A DNA stretch of 64,000 nt from Pseudomonas asgharzadehiana (GTDB taxonomy: Bacteria; Pseudomonadota; Gammaproteobacteria; Pseudomonadales; Pseudomonadaceae): positions 5,401,001-5,465,000 of the forward strand of contig NZ_CP077079.1 of NCBI RefSeq assembly GCF_019139815.1. The letters run 5' to 3'. Below are positions 1 to 6,255 of the stretch, piece after piece. Position numbers and translations under genes: made by a program. The stretch's first letter is position 1; each line of letters begins with the position of its first letter. The notes beneath the pieces are model-generated. The model ran no database searches. It was given only the letters and a program-made list of their open reading frames with translations, and was not told the DNA's origin.

Positions 1-238
1 TTCTGGTACCTTCGGGTCCAGCAATCACCAGGGGATGTCTGTAAACCCAAAGTGATTGTCATATAGAACAGAATCGCCGTGCAGTACGTTGTGGACGAAG
101 CGGCTAAAACTTACACAACTCGCCCAAAGCACCCTGCCAGTCGGGTCGCTGAGGGTTAACTTAATAGACACGGCTAAGCATGTAGTACCGACAGCGGAGT
201 ACTGGCGGACGGGGGTTCAAATCCCCCCGGCTCCACCA
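1..238 (+). ncRNA. ssrA: tmRNA (ssrA), 3' part, 5' end outside window
   Basis: This is the pseudoknot-rich 3' portion of transfer-messenger RNA, which rescues stalled ribosomes by trans-translation. The end is tRNA-like: a T-arm (GGGGGTTCAAATCCCCC, 211-227) is followed by the acceptor 3' strand and an encoded CCA at 236-238. The 5' acceptor strand and the tag-peptide reading frame lie before base 1, so the gene is truncated by the window. The adjacent P4-type integrase fits the common use of the ssrA 3' end as an integration site. The tag peptide cannot be read here. Confidence 0.9.
216..233 (+). other. attL-like site in ssrA 3' end
   Basis: The ssrA segment TTCAAATCCCCCCGGCTC is echoed at 16,431-16,449 as TTCAAATTACCCCGGCTC, and both copies are followed by the same terminator hairpin. 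This is what integration by a tyrosine recombinase into the T-arm/acceptor region of ssrA leaves. The exact crossover cannot be fixed from sequence alone. Confidence 0.65.
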
Positions 239-249
239 CTTGATCATCT

Positions 250-276
250 AAAGACGTCCACGGACGTCTTTTTTTG
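250..276 (+). terminator. Rho-independent terminator after ssrA
   Basis: A 9-bp perfect stem (AAGACGTCC / GGACGTCTT, 251-259 and 262-270) with a 2-nt loop is followed by a run of seven T. A near-identical copy stands at 16,451-16,476 at the far island end, so this terminator belongs to the duplicated attachment region. Confidence 0.85.
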
Positions 277-351
277 TGCCTGAAATCCAGTAAATACGGG
301 GGTTTCAGGGCCACGGGAGGCTTTCCAGGCTTTTTGAGTTCCAGGCAGTTT

Positions 352-401
352 GGTATTCCCAATGGTATTCCCGGCTCCCCGGCGCTAATCTTGGGAATAC
401 C
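352..401 (+). repeat. GGTATTCCC repeats upstream of integrase (candidate arm sites)
   Basis: GGTATTCCC occurs at 352-360 and 364-372 (12-nt phasing), and its inverse GGGAATACC at 393-401, between the attachment site and the integrase start. A GGTATTCC pair with the same 12-nt phasing sits at 16,357-16,376 inside the other island end. Short repeats near both ends match the arm-type binding sites of P4/lambda-type integrases and could also let the integrase regulate its own promoter. Function is inferred. Confidence 0.55.
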
Positions 402-425
402 AAAAGGTGTCATGGAGTACTTCTC

Positions 426-1682
426 ATGTGCGCTCAAACCACCCGCCTCTCCGACCGCCAGCTCAAGGCGGTCAAACCGAAAGACAAGGATTACGTCCTC
501 ACGGATGGCGACGGGCTCCAACTGCGAGTCAGGGTCAATCGCTCGATGCAGTGGAATTTCAACTACCGGCATCCAGTAACCAAGAACCGAATCAACATGG
601 CACTCGGCTCTTATCCCGAGGTTTCTCTTGCGCAAGCGAGGAAGAAAACCGTTGAGGCCAGAGAGCTGCTTGCACAGGGCATCGATCCAAAAGCTCAGCG
701 CAATGAGCTACAGGAAGCCAAACGAGCGGAAACGGAACACACCTTCGAGAATGTGGCCACCGCCTGGTTCGAGCTGAAGAAGGATTCCGTCACGCCGGCG
801 TATGCCGAAGACATTTGGCGCTCCCTCACACTGCATGTTTTTCCGAGCATGAAATCAACGCCTCTCTCCGAAGTCAGCGCCCCAATGGTCATCAAGCTCC
901 TTCGTCCGATTGAGGCCAAAGGCAGCCTCGAGACAGTTAAGCGAGTGAGCCAGCGCCTTAACGAGATCATGACCTACGGGGTCAATTCCGGAATGATCTT
1001 TGCCAACCCTCTCAGTGGCATTCGAGCGGTGTTCAAGAAACCTAAGAAAGAGAACATGGCAGCGCTACCACCAGATGAGCTTCCGGAGCTCATGATGGAA
1101 ATCGCGAACGCCAGCATCAAGCGGACGACCCGCTGCCTGATCGAATGGCAGCTACACACTATGACCCGCCCTGCCGAAGCGGCGACTACCCGATGGGAAG
1201 ACATCGACTTCGAAAAACGCATCTGGACCATCCCTCCGGAGCGAATGAAAAAGCGTCGTCCGCACACAATCCCGCTGACCGAACATGCACTCTCGTTATT
1301 GGAGACGCTTAAGCTCCATAGCGGCCACAGGGAATATGTGTTCCCGTCAGATAGAAATCCGCGCACCCACGCGAATAGCCAGACAGCCAACATGGCATTG
1401 AAACGAATGGGCTTTCAGGACCGCTTAGTCAGCCACGGCATGCGCTCCATGGCCAGCACAATTCTGAATGAGCATGGATGGGATCCGGAGCTAATCGAAG
1501 TCGCGCTGGCGCATGTCGATAAAGACGAAGTTCGAAGCGCCTACAACCGGGCGGATTACATCGAACGCCGGCGTCCGATGATGGCCTGGTGGAGTGAACA
1601 TATCCAGAAGGCAGCCACCGGCAGCCTGTCGGCATCCGCCATCAATCAAACCAGGGACCGTAACGTCGTGCCGATACGCTGA
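426..1682 (+). CDS. int: P4-type tyrosine integrase (DUF4102 family)
   Basis: This 418-residue site-specific recombinase probably inserts and excises the island at ssrA. The N-terminal DUF4102-type arm-binding domain covers roughly residues 5-95 (LSDRQLKAVKPKD, LTDGDGLQLRV). A SAM-like core-binding domain spans about 105-205, and the catalytic domain follows with R248 (MTRPAEA), H337-x-x-R340 (SHGMR), H363 (LAHVD) and nucleophile Y373 (AYNR), so the active site is complete. The ATG at 426 has a GGAG about 8 nt upstream. The gene reads away from ssrA, and its leader holds the GGTATTCCC repeats. A decayed paralogue of residues about 81-160 lies at 16,578-16,815. Confidence 0.93.
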   Translation: MCAQTTRLSDRQLKAVKPKDKDYVLTDGDGLQLRVRVNRSMQWNFNYRHPVTKNRINMALGSYPEVSLAQARKKTVEARELLAQGIDPKAQRNELQEAKRAETEHTFENVATAWFELKKDSVTPAYAEDIWRSLTLHVFPSMKSTPLSEVSAPMVIKLLRPIEAKGSLETVKRVSQRLNEIMTYGVNSGMIFANPLSGIRAVFKKPKKENMAALPPDELPELMMEIANASIKRTTRCLIEWQLHTMTRPAEAATTRWEDIDFEKRIWTIPPERMKKRRPHTIPLTEHALSLLETLKLHSGHREYVFPSDRNPRTHANSQTANMALKRMGFQDRLVSHGMRSMASTILNEHGWDPELIEVALAHVDKDEVRSAYNRADYIERRRPMMAWWSEHIQKAATGSLSASAINQTRDRNVVPIR

Positions 1683-1718
1683 GCAGGCGACAATTCGTGC
1701 CGTGCAGCAGGGCGACTG

Positions 1719-1734
1719 AAGTGGCGACTGTCGC
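1719..1734. repeat. AAGTGGCGACTGTCGC motif, copy 1
   Basis: This 16-nt sequence just after the integrase stop is repeated exactly at 5552-5567 inside a larger palindrome, so copies flank the DUF3987/recombinase module. It could be a protein-binding or recombination site; function unknown. Confidence 0.5.
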
Positions 1735-1767
1735 TAAATCAGCCGCATTCCTGCGCTTCTTCGGCCA

Positions 1768-1812
1768 AGCCCCTAAGTATGGGAAGGCTCCGCATTCCCA
1801 TACTTAGGGGCT
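1768..1812. other. Perfect 17-bp inverted repeat (hairpin)
   Basis: Arms 1768-1784 (AGCCCCTAAGTATGGGA) and 1796-1812 are exact reverse complements around an 11-nt loop. The hairpin lies between the converging integrase and the 89-residue gene, 16 nt beyond the latter's stop, so it could limit read-through. It lacks a T tract, so it may instead be a binding or recombination site. Confidence 0.7.
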
Positions 1813-1828
1813 CACGCTTAAAGATCTA

Positions 1829-2098
1829 TCAGACAACCACGAGTTGCGCCTTTCTGCGGCAGATCAGCCCTGCTGTTAACTCATAGTAATAGATGGTCGC
1901 TGGTGCTGAGCAACGCAGGTAGTGCTCTAAAAACCATCTGGTGTGCTTTTCCTTCCAGGACCAAGGGGTCGCACAACTCCAGCGCTCACGAATCGCCTCG
2001 TGCATCCTTTCTGCCTGCCTGATATGCCGCTGCCGCGTGGCATGCGCACCTTTGAGCACGGGGCTCAGAAACAACGCCATATCGAACTCGGACTTCAT
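1829..2098 (-). CDS. Hypothetical protein, 89 aa, coupled to recombinase gene
   Basis: I do not recognise a named domain. The protein is soluble, rich in Arg, His and Trp (KEKHTRWFLEHYL near residues 49-61), with a basic helical N-terminal half (ATRQRHIRQAERMHEAIRER) that would suit nucleic-acid binding. Its ATG overlaps the stop of the upstream recombinase gene by 4 nt (ATGA), so the two are translationally coupled and probably work together, possibly as a directionality or accessory factor. That role is inference from position. Confidence 0.6.
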   Translation of the reverse strand: MKSEFDMALFLSPVLKGAHATRQRHIRQAERMHEAIRERWSCATPWSWKEKHTRWFLEHYLRCSAPATIYYYELTAGLICRRKAQLVVV

Positions 2099-3075
2099 CG
2101 ACGACCTCCGATGTAGGCACTCACCACGTCGATGCGGTTATGCCCCAACTCGTGGCTGATCTGCTGACGTGCACGCTGATCGAGTGCTCGATCCTCTCGT
2201 TGACCACGACCGCCATTGATGGGCGCGGAGAAGCCGGTCAGTTGTTCATAGCGCTCACAGGCGTAAGCCGCCCGCAATTCATGAAAGCCTTTCAATCCAT
2301 GCTCATGCATGATGTCCCGCGCCGGTCGTACGATTGTCTGTAAGAAATCTTTGTAGCTTTCATCAGGTGTTAACAAATTCCGACTGCCCTTGGGTGAGGC
2401 CTCGCTGGCCCTGTCGAGGGCGCCACGAACTTGATCCGTGACCGCAATCCAACGCGGTGCCGATGCTCCTGATCGACCGCCTTTGGTGCCGTCCTGGATA
2501 TTGATCTTGCCCAGTTGCCGAGCCTCACGTTGCAGCCGGGGCAAGTCCGCCAAGATCGCTTCACGCAGGCGCATGCCGGTCTCCCGAGCGAGGAGCACGA
2601 TGGCACTCACCCTCAGTTGCTGTCGCTCTGACAGCGCTTGCGCAATCAGCCTGACCTGCACACGGTCTTGGCCTTGTGGCGCCTCACTACGCACGCTTGA
2701 GCGCTGCAAGCCAAGCGCCTTACTTGGACTCGGGATTTTGACGTATTGATCACCGCGCAGCGCAGCCATCGTTCGGTTCACGCTGGACAGTCGGTTCTGC
2801 GCGGTAGCGATGCCGACGTTGCCCTGATCAACCTGCTCCCGCACGTGGACGGTGTACCGCATTAGGACTTCGCGGTCGATCTGTCGCGCATCATTGAGCC
2901 TCGGCCCTTCCTCGGATAAACACCAACGCACGAAGGCCTGCCAGCGATCACTATGGGCTTTGACGGTAGCAAAATGGCCGTCGCCAAACAGGTCTTTCAG
3001 TGCTTGCGGTCCGGCATAGCTGAGCTGGCGACCGAAGCCGAAATTGCGCCCTGCTCGCTTACCGACCCGAGCCAT
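2095..3075 (-). CDS. Integrase-domain (tyrosine recombinase-like) protein
   Basis: This 326-residue protein belongs to the group annotated as integrase domain-containing protein in Pseudomonas islands. It has a SAM-like N-terminal part (GRQLSYAGPQALKDLF, then AHSDRWQAFVRWCL) and a C-terminal catalytic part with Arg in ARETGMRLREA, HELR in the HxxR position, His in ISHELGHNRID and a terminal Tyr in SAYIGG, so the R-H-R-H-Y set looks complete. I chose the ATG at 3075 (MARVGKRAGRNFGFG), which has AGGA about 10 nt upstream; a start at 3132 would add 19 residues and a longer overlap with the preceding gene. It is the third gene of a leftward overlapping set (4805 to 1829) and is unrelated in sequence to the ssrA-proximal integrase. 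Confidence 0.8.
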   Translation of the reverse strand: MARVGKRAGRNFGFGRQLSYAGPQALKDLFGDGHFATVKAHSDRWQAFVRWCLSEEGPRLNDARQIDREVLMRYTVHVREQVDQGNVGIATAQNRLSSVNRTMAALRGDQYVKIPSPSKALGLQRSSVRSEAPQGQDRVQVRLIAQALSERQQLRVSAIVLLARETGMRLREAILADLPRLQREARQLGKINIQDGTKGGRSGASAPRWIAVTDQVRGALDRASEASPKGSRNLLTPDESYKDFLQTIVRPARDIMHEHGLKGFHELRAAYACERYEQLTGFSAPINGGRGQREDRALDQRARQQISHELGHNRIDVVSAYIGGRR

Positions 3076-3412
3076 TTTTCTGTTCCTGATCGACTGCCGC
3101 GAGATCATGCAAAAGTGCTCGCCAGTTCGCACTCACGATGGCGAACTGGGACCAATCAGTCGGGCGAAAACACAGCGTGTTGTCGGTGACGTAGAGATGC
3201 GCGCCCTGCTCTTCCAACCATTGGATAATGGAGGTCGTCGAGGTGATAGTTCTATGGAGGGTGGCGACACCGGCGACACCGGCGACAACCCTTGCCTTGC
3301 CTGCCTTTGAGCGTGGCGACAAAGTGGCGACAGTACCGGCGACAAATCGCACTTTCGGCTCCTTTTGGCGTTGAGCCAGATGGTTGCGCAGCGCTTCATC
3401 AAGATTGAACAT
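3059..3412 (-). CDS. Hypothetical protein with VAG/VAT repeat segment, 117 aa
   Basis: No family is recognised. Residues about 22-52 are a low-complexity Val-Ala-Gly/Thr stretch (VAGTVATL, then VAGVAGVATL) encoded by GTCGCC-rich DNA. The C-terminal half looks folded (SIIQWLEEQGAHLYVTDNTLCF, then WRALLHDLAAV). It overlaps the DUF3987 gene upstream by 14 nt and the recombinase gene downstream by 17 nt, so all are probably co-expressed. The repeat-encoding DNA has a homologous inverted copy near 5552-5635 outside any convincing gene, so part of this sequence may act as DNA sites. Confidence 0.55.
   Translation of the reverse strand: MFNLDEALRNHLAQRQKEPKVRFVAGTVATLSPRSKAGKARVVAGVAGVATLHRTITSTTSIIQWLEEQGAHLYVTDNTLCFRPTDWSQFAIVSANWRALLHDLAAVDQEQKNGSGR
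3260..3344. repeat. GTGGCGACA repeat array, copy A
   Basis: The array holds a 28-nt block at 3260-3287 (three GGCGACA units), a 25-nt spacer, then two GTGGCGACA units at 3313-3334 and one more GGCGACA. The same order, with the same 25-nt spacing, occurs inverted at 5551-5635, and the 28-nt block is identical. It lies inside the 117-residue gene. It could be iteron-like binding sites or a coding repeat. Confidence 0.6.
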
Positions 3413-4805
3413 GGCGCACCTCGAAGGTGTGGCCGTCGGAGATCAACCACTGATGATCAATCAACTCGACCAGCAGCTTTGCGGCATGACGACTGCTCTT
3501 GCGGGCAAAGCGGGGACCGTTGCGATTCAGATCTCGAATACTGAAGCGCGTCCACTCCTTGACCTGCAGCCAGCGCAACAGCCGGTCCGCCTCTTCTTTT
3601 ACCCTGCACACCGGCTCCTGCTCGGTCAGGCGCTGGATCTCGGTGAGGTAGTAGCCAACTAAGGCCGAGGCCCGCTGGATATGGTCGACCTCCACGACAC
3701 TGCTCTCCTCCACAACGGCCAAAATGCCGGCGACGCGCAAAAGGTTGTCGGCGGCCTTCGAACCGCTGGGCCGCACGCTGGCCAGCTCGCCAAACTCACC
3801 CAGCTGAGCTTCGATAGCATCATGCAAATCAATCCAGCGACGACGGGCCAACGGACTGAGTGTCAGCGGTGATAGCCGCAAGGCCCCGTCAGCGGAAAGT
3901 GACCAAGGCTGATGAAACAGAGCCGAAAGACGGTGGTGATATCGCTTTAGGGCGGGATCTTTGGACAAGTTGACCGCCTGGTAACTGCGTTGTCCGGCCA
4001 GGCTGGTGGGCCAGGTCATGAGGCAGCGACCGAGAATGCCTTGCCCCTGCAGCAACGGGTCACTGAGTAACTGCATGGCTAGATACGGTTGCAGCATCAG
4101 GTGCAGGCTTAAGCGTCGATCGTAAGCTCGCAAGCTTTCACCCACCATTGACCGCGCGCGATCTATCGGACTGCCGTCCCAGAGTGACGACAGGGTCGTA
4201 ACGGCTTTCAAACGGTTATCCCGACTCATGGTACTGCTACCGAGGAATTGTCCCCCCTCGTCACAGAACAGGCCCATGCTCGGCAAGTCATGGCAGAGTC
4301 CCTTGATCAGGGCCTCGATAGTCGGATCCGTGGTGATCAGCCTAGGTGCTGAGGGCTCCGCTTCAAGCGGTACGCCGTTTGTGGGGTTGGGATCACCAGG
4401 GTTGATACGCTGCGCCTGTCGCTGCGCGACACGGTACCGGGCTAGTTGTTCGCGATAGCGCTGCCACTGCTCACGCTCCCATTGCCGTGCGGGCAGCAAT
4501 GCAAATCGATCTGCCGCCGTTTTGCGATCGCCGGATGCGGCCACGGTGATCAGGTACAGCGACAGCGGATAATTTCTCCCATCGAGCTGTAAGCCCGCAT
4601 GACCTTGAGTGGCCAGCGCCGAAGCAGCCAGCACCGATTGTGCAGCCAATGCCTGGGGCACCCCGATGACCTCAGCCATGCGTTCGACTGCTGGCCCAAG
4701 AATCCCACCCAGTGCCTGCACCGGATAAGGCTGGGCCACGGGATTCGACTCAATCAGCGGTCGAGGTAGTCGTGGTAGTTCAAGCTTCGGATCTAACTGC
4801 TGCAT
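3399..4805 (-). CDS. DUF3987 (YfjI-like) family protein
   Basis: This 468-residue protein resembles the DUF3987/YfjI family found on phages, plasmids and islands, whose members look like primase/helicase-related replication proteins. A degenerate P-loop-like segment (VAASGDRKTAAD, about residues 88-99) matches the family's SGxRKS position, and an acidic DEGGQFLGS motif follows near 187. The C-terminal about 70 residues look like a winged-helix domain (WTRFSIRDLNRNG ... LIDHQWLISDG). The ATG at 4805 is preceded by a strong AAGGAGAGGG site, and it is the first gene of the leftward set. A role in replicating the excised island is likely from family context but unproven. Confidence 0.75.
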   Translation of the reverse strand: MQQLDPKLELPRLPRPLIESNPVAQPYPVQALGGILGPAVERMAEVIGVPQALAAQSVLAASALATQGHAGLQLDGRNYPLSLYLITVAASGDRKTAADRFALLPARQWEREQWQRYREQLARYRVAQRQAQRINPGDPNPTNGVPLEAEPSAPRLITTDPTIEALIKGLCHDLPSMGLFCDEGGQFLGSSTMSRDNRLKAVTTLSSLWDGSPIDRARSMVGESLRAYDRRLSLHLMLQPYLAMQLLSDPLLQGQGILGRCLMTWPTSLAGQRSYQAVNLSKDPALKRYHHRLSALFHQPWSLSADGALRLSPLTLSPLARRRWIDLHDAIEAQLGEFGELASVRPSGSKAADNLLRVAGILAVVEESSVVEVDHIQRASALVGYYLTEIQRLTEQEPVCRVKEEADRLLRWLQVKEWTRFSIRDLNRNGPRFARKSSRHAAKLLVELIDHQWLISDGHTFEVRHVQS

Positions 4806-5078
4806 GGGCCCTCTCCTTGTTCATTGCTGGTTGTCCTCACGTAGTCCCGCCACGGCTGTTGAGTGTTATCAGGGATCAAGGCCCCTGCGGCCTGTGAGGT
4901 GTTCACTGACGTGGAACGAACGGCTCCTTACGACCGGGAGCAAGGGCATGACCCCATGAATCTGGCCTCCTTAGACGCATCCGAATATGCGGGCGGGTGG
5001 AGGCTGTGCCGACTGACGAGTTCGGCACCTAGAGATCATGGGTGGGAGAAGGCAAAGATCTAGACACCCTGGGGCATG

Positions 5079-5095
5079 CCTGACTGTCAGTCAGG
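5079..5095. other. Inverted repeat CCTGACT-N3-AGTCAGG
   Basis: Perfect 7-bp arms lie around a 3-nt loop. It is the first of three hairpins in 190 nt of noncoding island DNA. Function unknown. Confidence 0.5.
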
Positions 5096-5195
5096 TGCAG
5101 CCTTTCCATTGGCTGCGGCACCGGTGCCTGTGTCGTTGCGGATGGCGACGAATCGGCTTTGTCAGGCCGATTGTCACGAGGAGAGTCGCGGCAAT

Positions 5196-5212
5196 GCCAT
5201 GTAAGACATGGC
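5196..5212. other. Inverted repeat GCCATGT-N3-ACATGGC
   Basis: Perfect 7-bp arms lie around a 3-nt loop. It is the second of the clustered hairpins. Function unknown. Confidence 0.5.
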
Positions 5213-5229
5213 TTGCAGCAGTGGTACGA

Positions 5230-5264
5230 GCGCCCGTCTCTTTCCAGGAGAAAGAGACGGGCGC
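5230..5264. other. Perfect 15-bp hairpin, GC-rich
   Basis: Arms 5230-5244 (GCGCCCGTCTCTTTC) and 5250-5264 pair completely around a 5-nt loop (CAGGA). No T tract follows on either strand, so it is not a classic terminator. It may be part of a structured RNA or an origin. Confidence 0.7.
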
Positions 5265-5550
5265 GGATTGGCGCAGCGAATTGAGCCGAGAGGTGAGGTT
5301 GCTGCAGCGCAGCGAGGTAGGTCCATCGTCTGCCGCAGTGGGCAGATCAGTCGAGTAGGCATCCATCACTCTTGGGAAGTGATCGTGCGAGCCGCCGGAC
5401 GCTAATCGCACTGTGGGAGAACCACCACGCAAGTGGCGTAGCCTTAAAGGTTCTGGCTACCTGGGCAGGTGCTGTCAACGACAGCGATCCGTGCGCCAAT
5501 TTTTATACCCACTCGAAAAGGCGGTCAAGCGTCACGGCTAATGCGCTCAG

Positions 5551-5635
5551 AAAGTGGCGACTGTCGCCACTTTTGTCGCCACCCTCCTGGCCCCGTTCTG
5601 CATGGGATGTCGCCGGTGTCGCCGGTGTCGCCACC
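5551..5635. repeat. GTGGCGACA repeat array, copy B (inverted), with palindrome
   Basis: This mirrors the array at 3260-3344. A perfect palindrome with 11-bp arms (AAAGTGGCGAC, 5551-5561, and its complement 5563-5573) begins it, a further GTCGCC unit and a 25-nt spacer follow, and a 28-nt block (5608-5635) exactly complementary to 3260-3287 ends it. It is about 70 nt upstream of the reading frame that leads into the GHKL/Z1 operon. Confidence 0.6.
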
Positions 5636-6029
5636 TCTCTAGTCATAGCCCGACGACAAGCTCGGCTCTGACGCTGAGACTGCGTTCCGCTCGAGAACAA
5701 TTACTCAGATAAGAGGAGACGTGGCGCTATTCAAATTTGAAATGGAATGGTGGAACGAGGTGGCTTCGAGAAAAGCAAGTGAACCCTCCGATCGGCGCGA
5801 TCAAAGATCGCTGGATCGGAGGGTTTGGCGGGAAAGGCAAAGTTTCAAACGTCAATTACAAACTCAGGCATCAAAGCTGGTTAATTTGGAAGTGGGGCTT
5901 CACGCCGCATGATCAGCGCCTGCTGCAAACGCAGCAGAAAACCTGCTTCAAAAGCTTCCTAATAGCCCCCTGGACGATGACGTTTTCGGTTCTGAGACTG
6001 TTGGGACCGTTTGCTATGAGGTGGCCCTT

Positions 6030-6245
6030 ATGCAAAACCTAGAAGTCGGGCCGCGGCTGGACTTCAAAGGCCATAGATATGTCTTCGAGCAGCGAAAAAG
6101 TCAATTTGCCACCATGGTCGGACTATATGTGGCAGATGGCGCGTTCGAGAGCTATCGACAACAAGCGCATTTCAGATACGCTCGCCTGATGGAAGACAAA
6201 AAACGTTCAGCAGGGGCTCTTCCCCAGCGTCATGTGGCGAATTGA
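6030..6245 (+). CDS. Possible small protein or gene remnant before the GHKL operon
   Basis: A 71-residue frame begins at ATG 6030 (MQNLEVGPRLDFKGHRYVF) with GAGG 8 nt upstream and ends 10 nt before the GHKL start. The same frame is open back to about 5721 except for one TGA at 5910-5912, giving about 175 codons in all, so this may be the tail of a broken longer gene rather than a separate one. The pattern of a short beta-rich segment followed by FRYARLMEDKKRSAG faintly recalls N-termini of Mu/TnsB-type transposases, but the match is too weak to name a family. Confidence 0.3.
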   Translation: MQNLEVGPRLDFKGHRYVFEQRKSQFATMVGLYVADGAFESYRQQAHFRYARLMEDKKRSAGALPQRHVAN

Positions 6246-6255
6246 ATGGGGACAT

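Larger units (their letters stand above)
4806..5720. other. Hairpin-rich noncoding stretch, 915 nt
   Basis: I see no convincing gene here. The stretch holds three perfect hairpins at 5079-5264 and the inverted GTGGCGACA array at 5551-5635. The upstream DUF3987 promoter must lie here on the minus strand. Open frames such as 5091-5432 on the minus strand merely read through the hairpins. Possible roles are a structured RNA, a replication or transfer origin, or a remnant of a larger conjugative element. Confidence 0.6.

Noticed and set aside
3260..3344. CRISPR-like repeat array
   Set aside because: Units are 7-9 nt without regular spacers of 25-40 nt, and no cas genes are present.
5091..5432. 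113-codon minus-strand frame in the hairpin region
   Set aside because: It reads straight through two perfect hairpins, lacks a ribosome site and has no protein-like pattern; the structure is better explained as RNA or DNA signals.
5372..5671. 99-codon plus-strand frame over repeat array B, encoding VAGVAGVAT
   Set aside because: It echoes the repeat part of the 117-residue protein, but only the repeat DNA is shared; the flanks do not match and no ribosome site is seen. It is treated as a repeat, not a gene.
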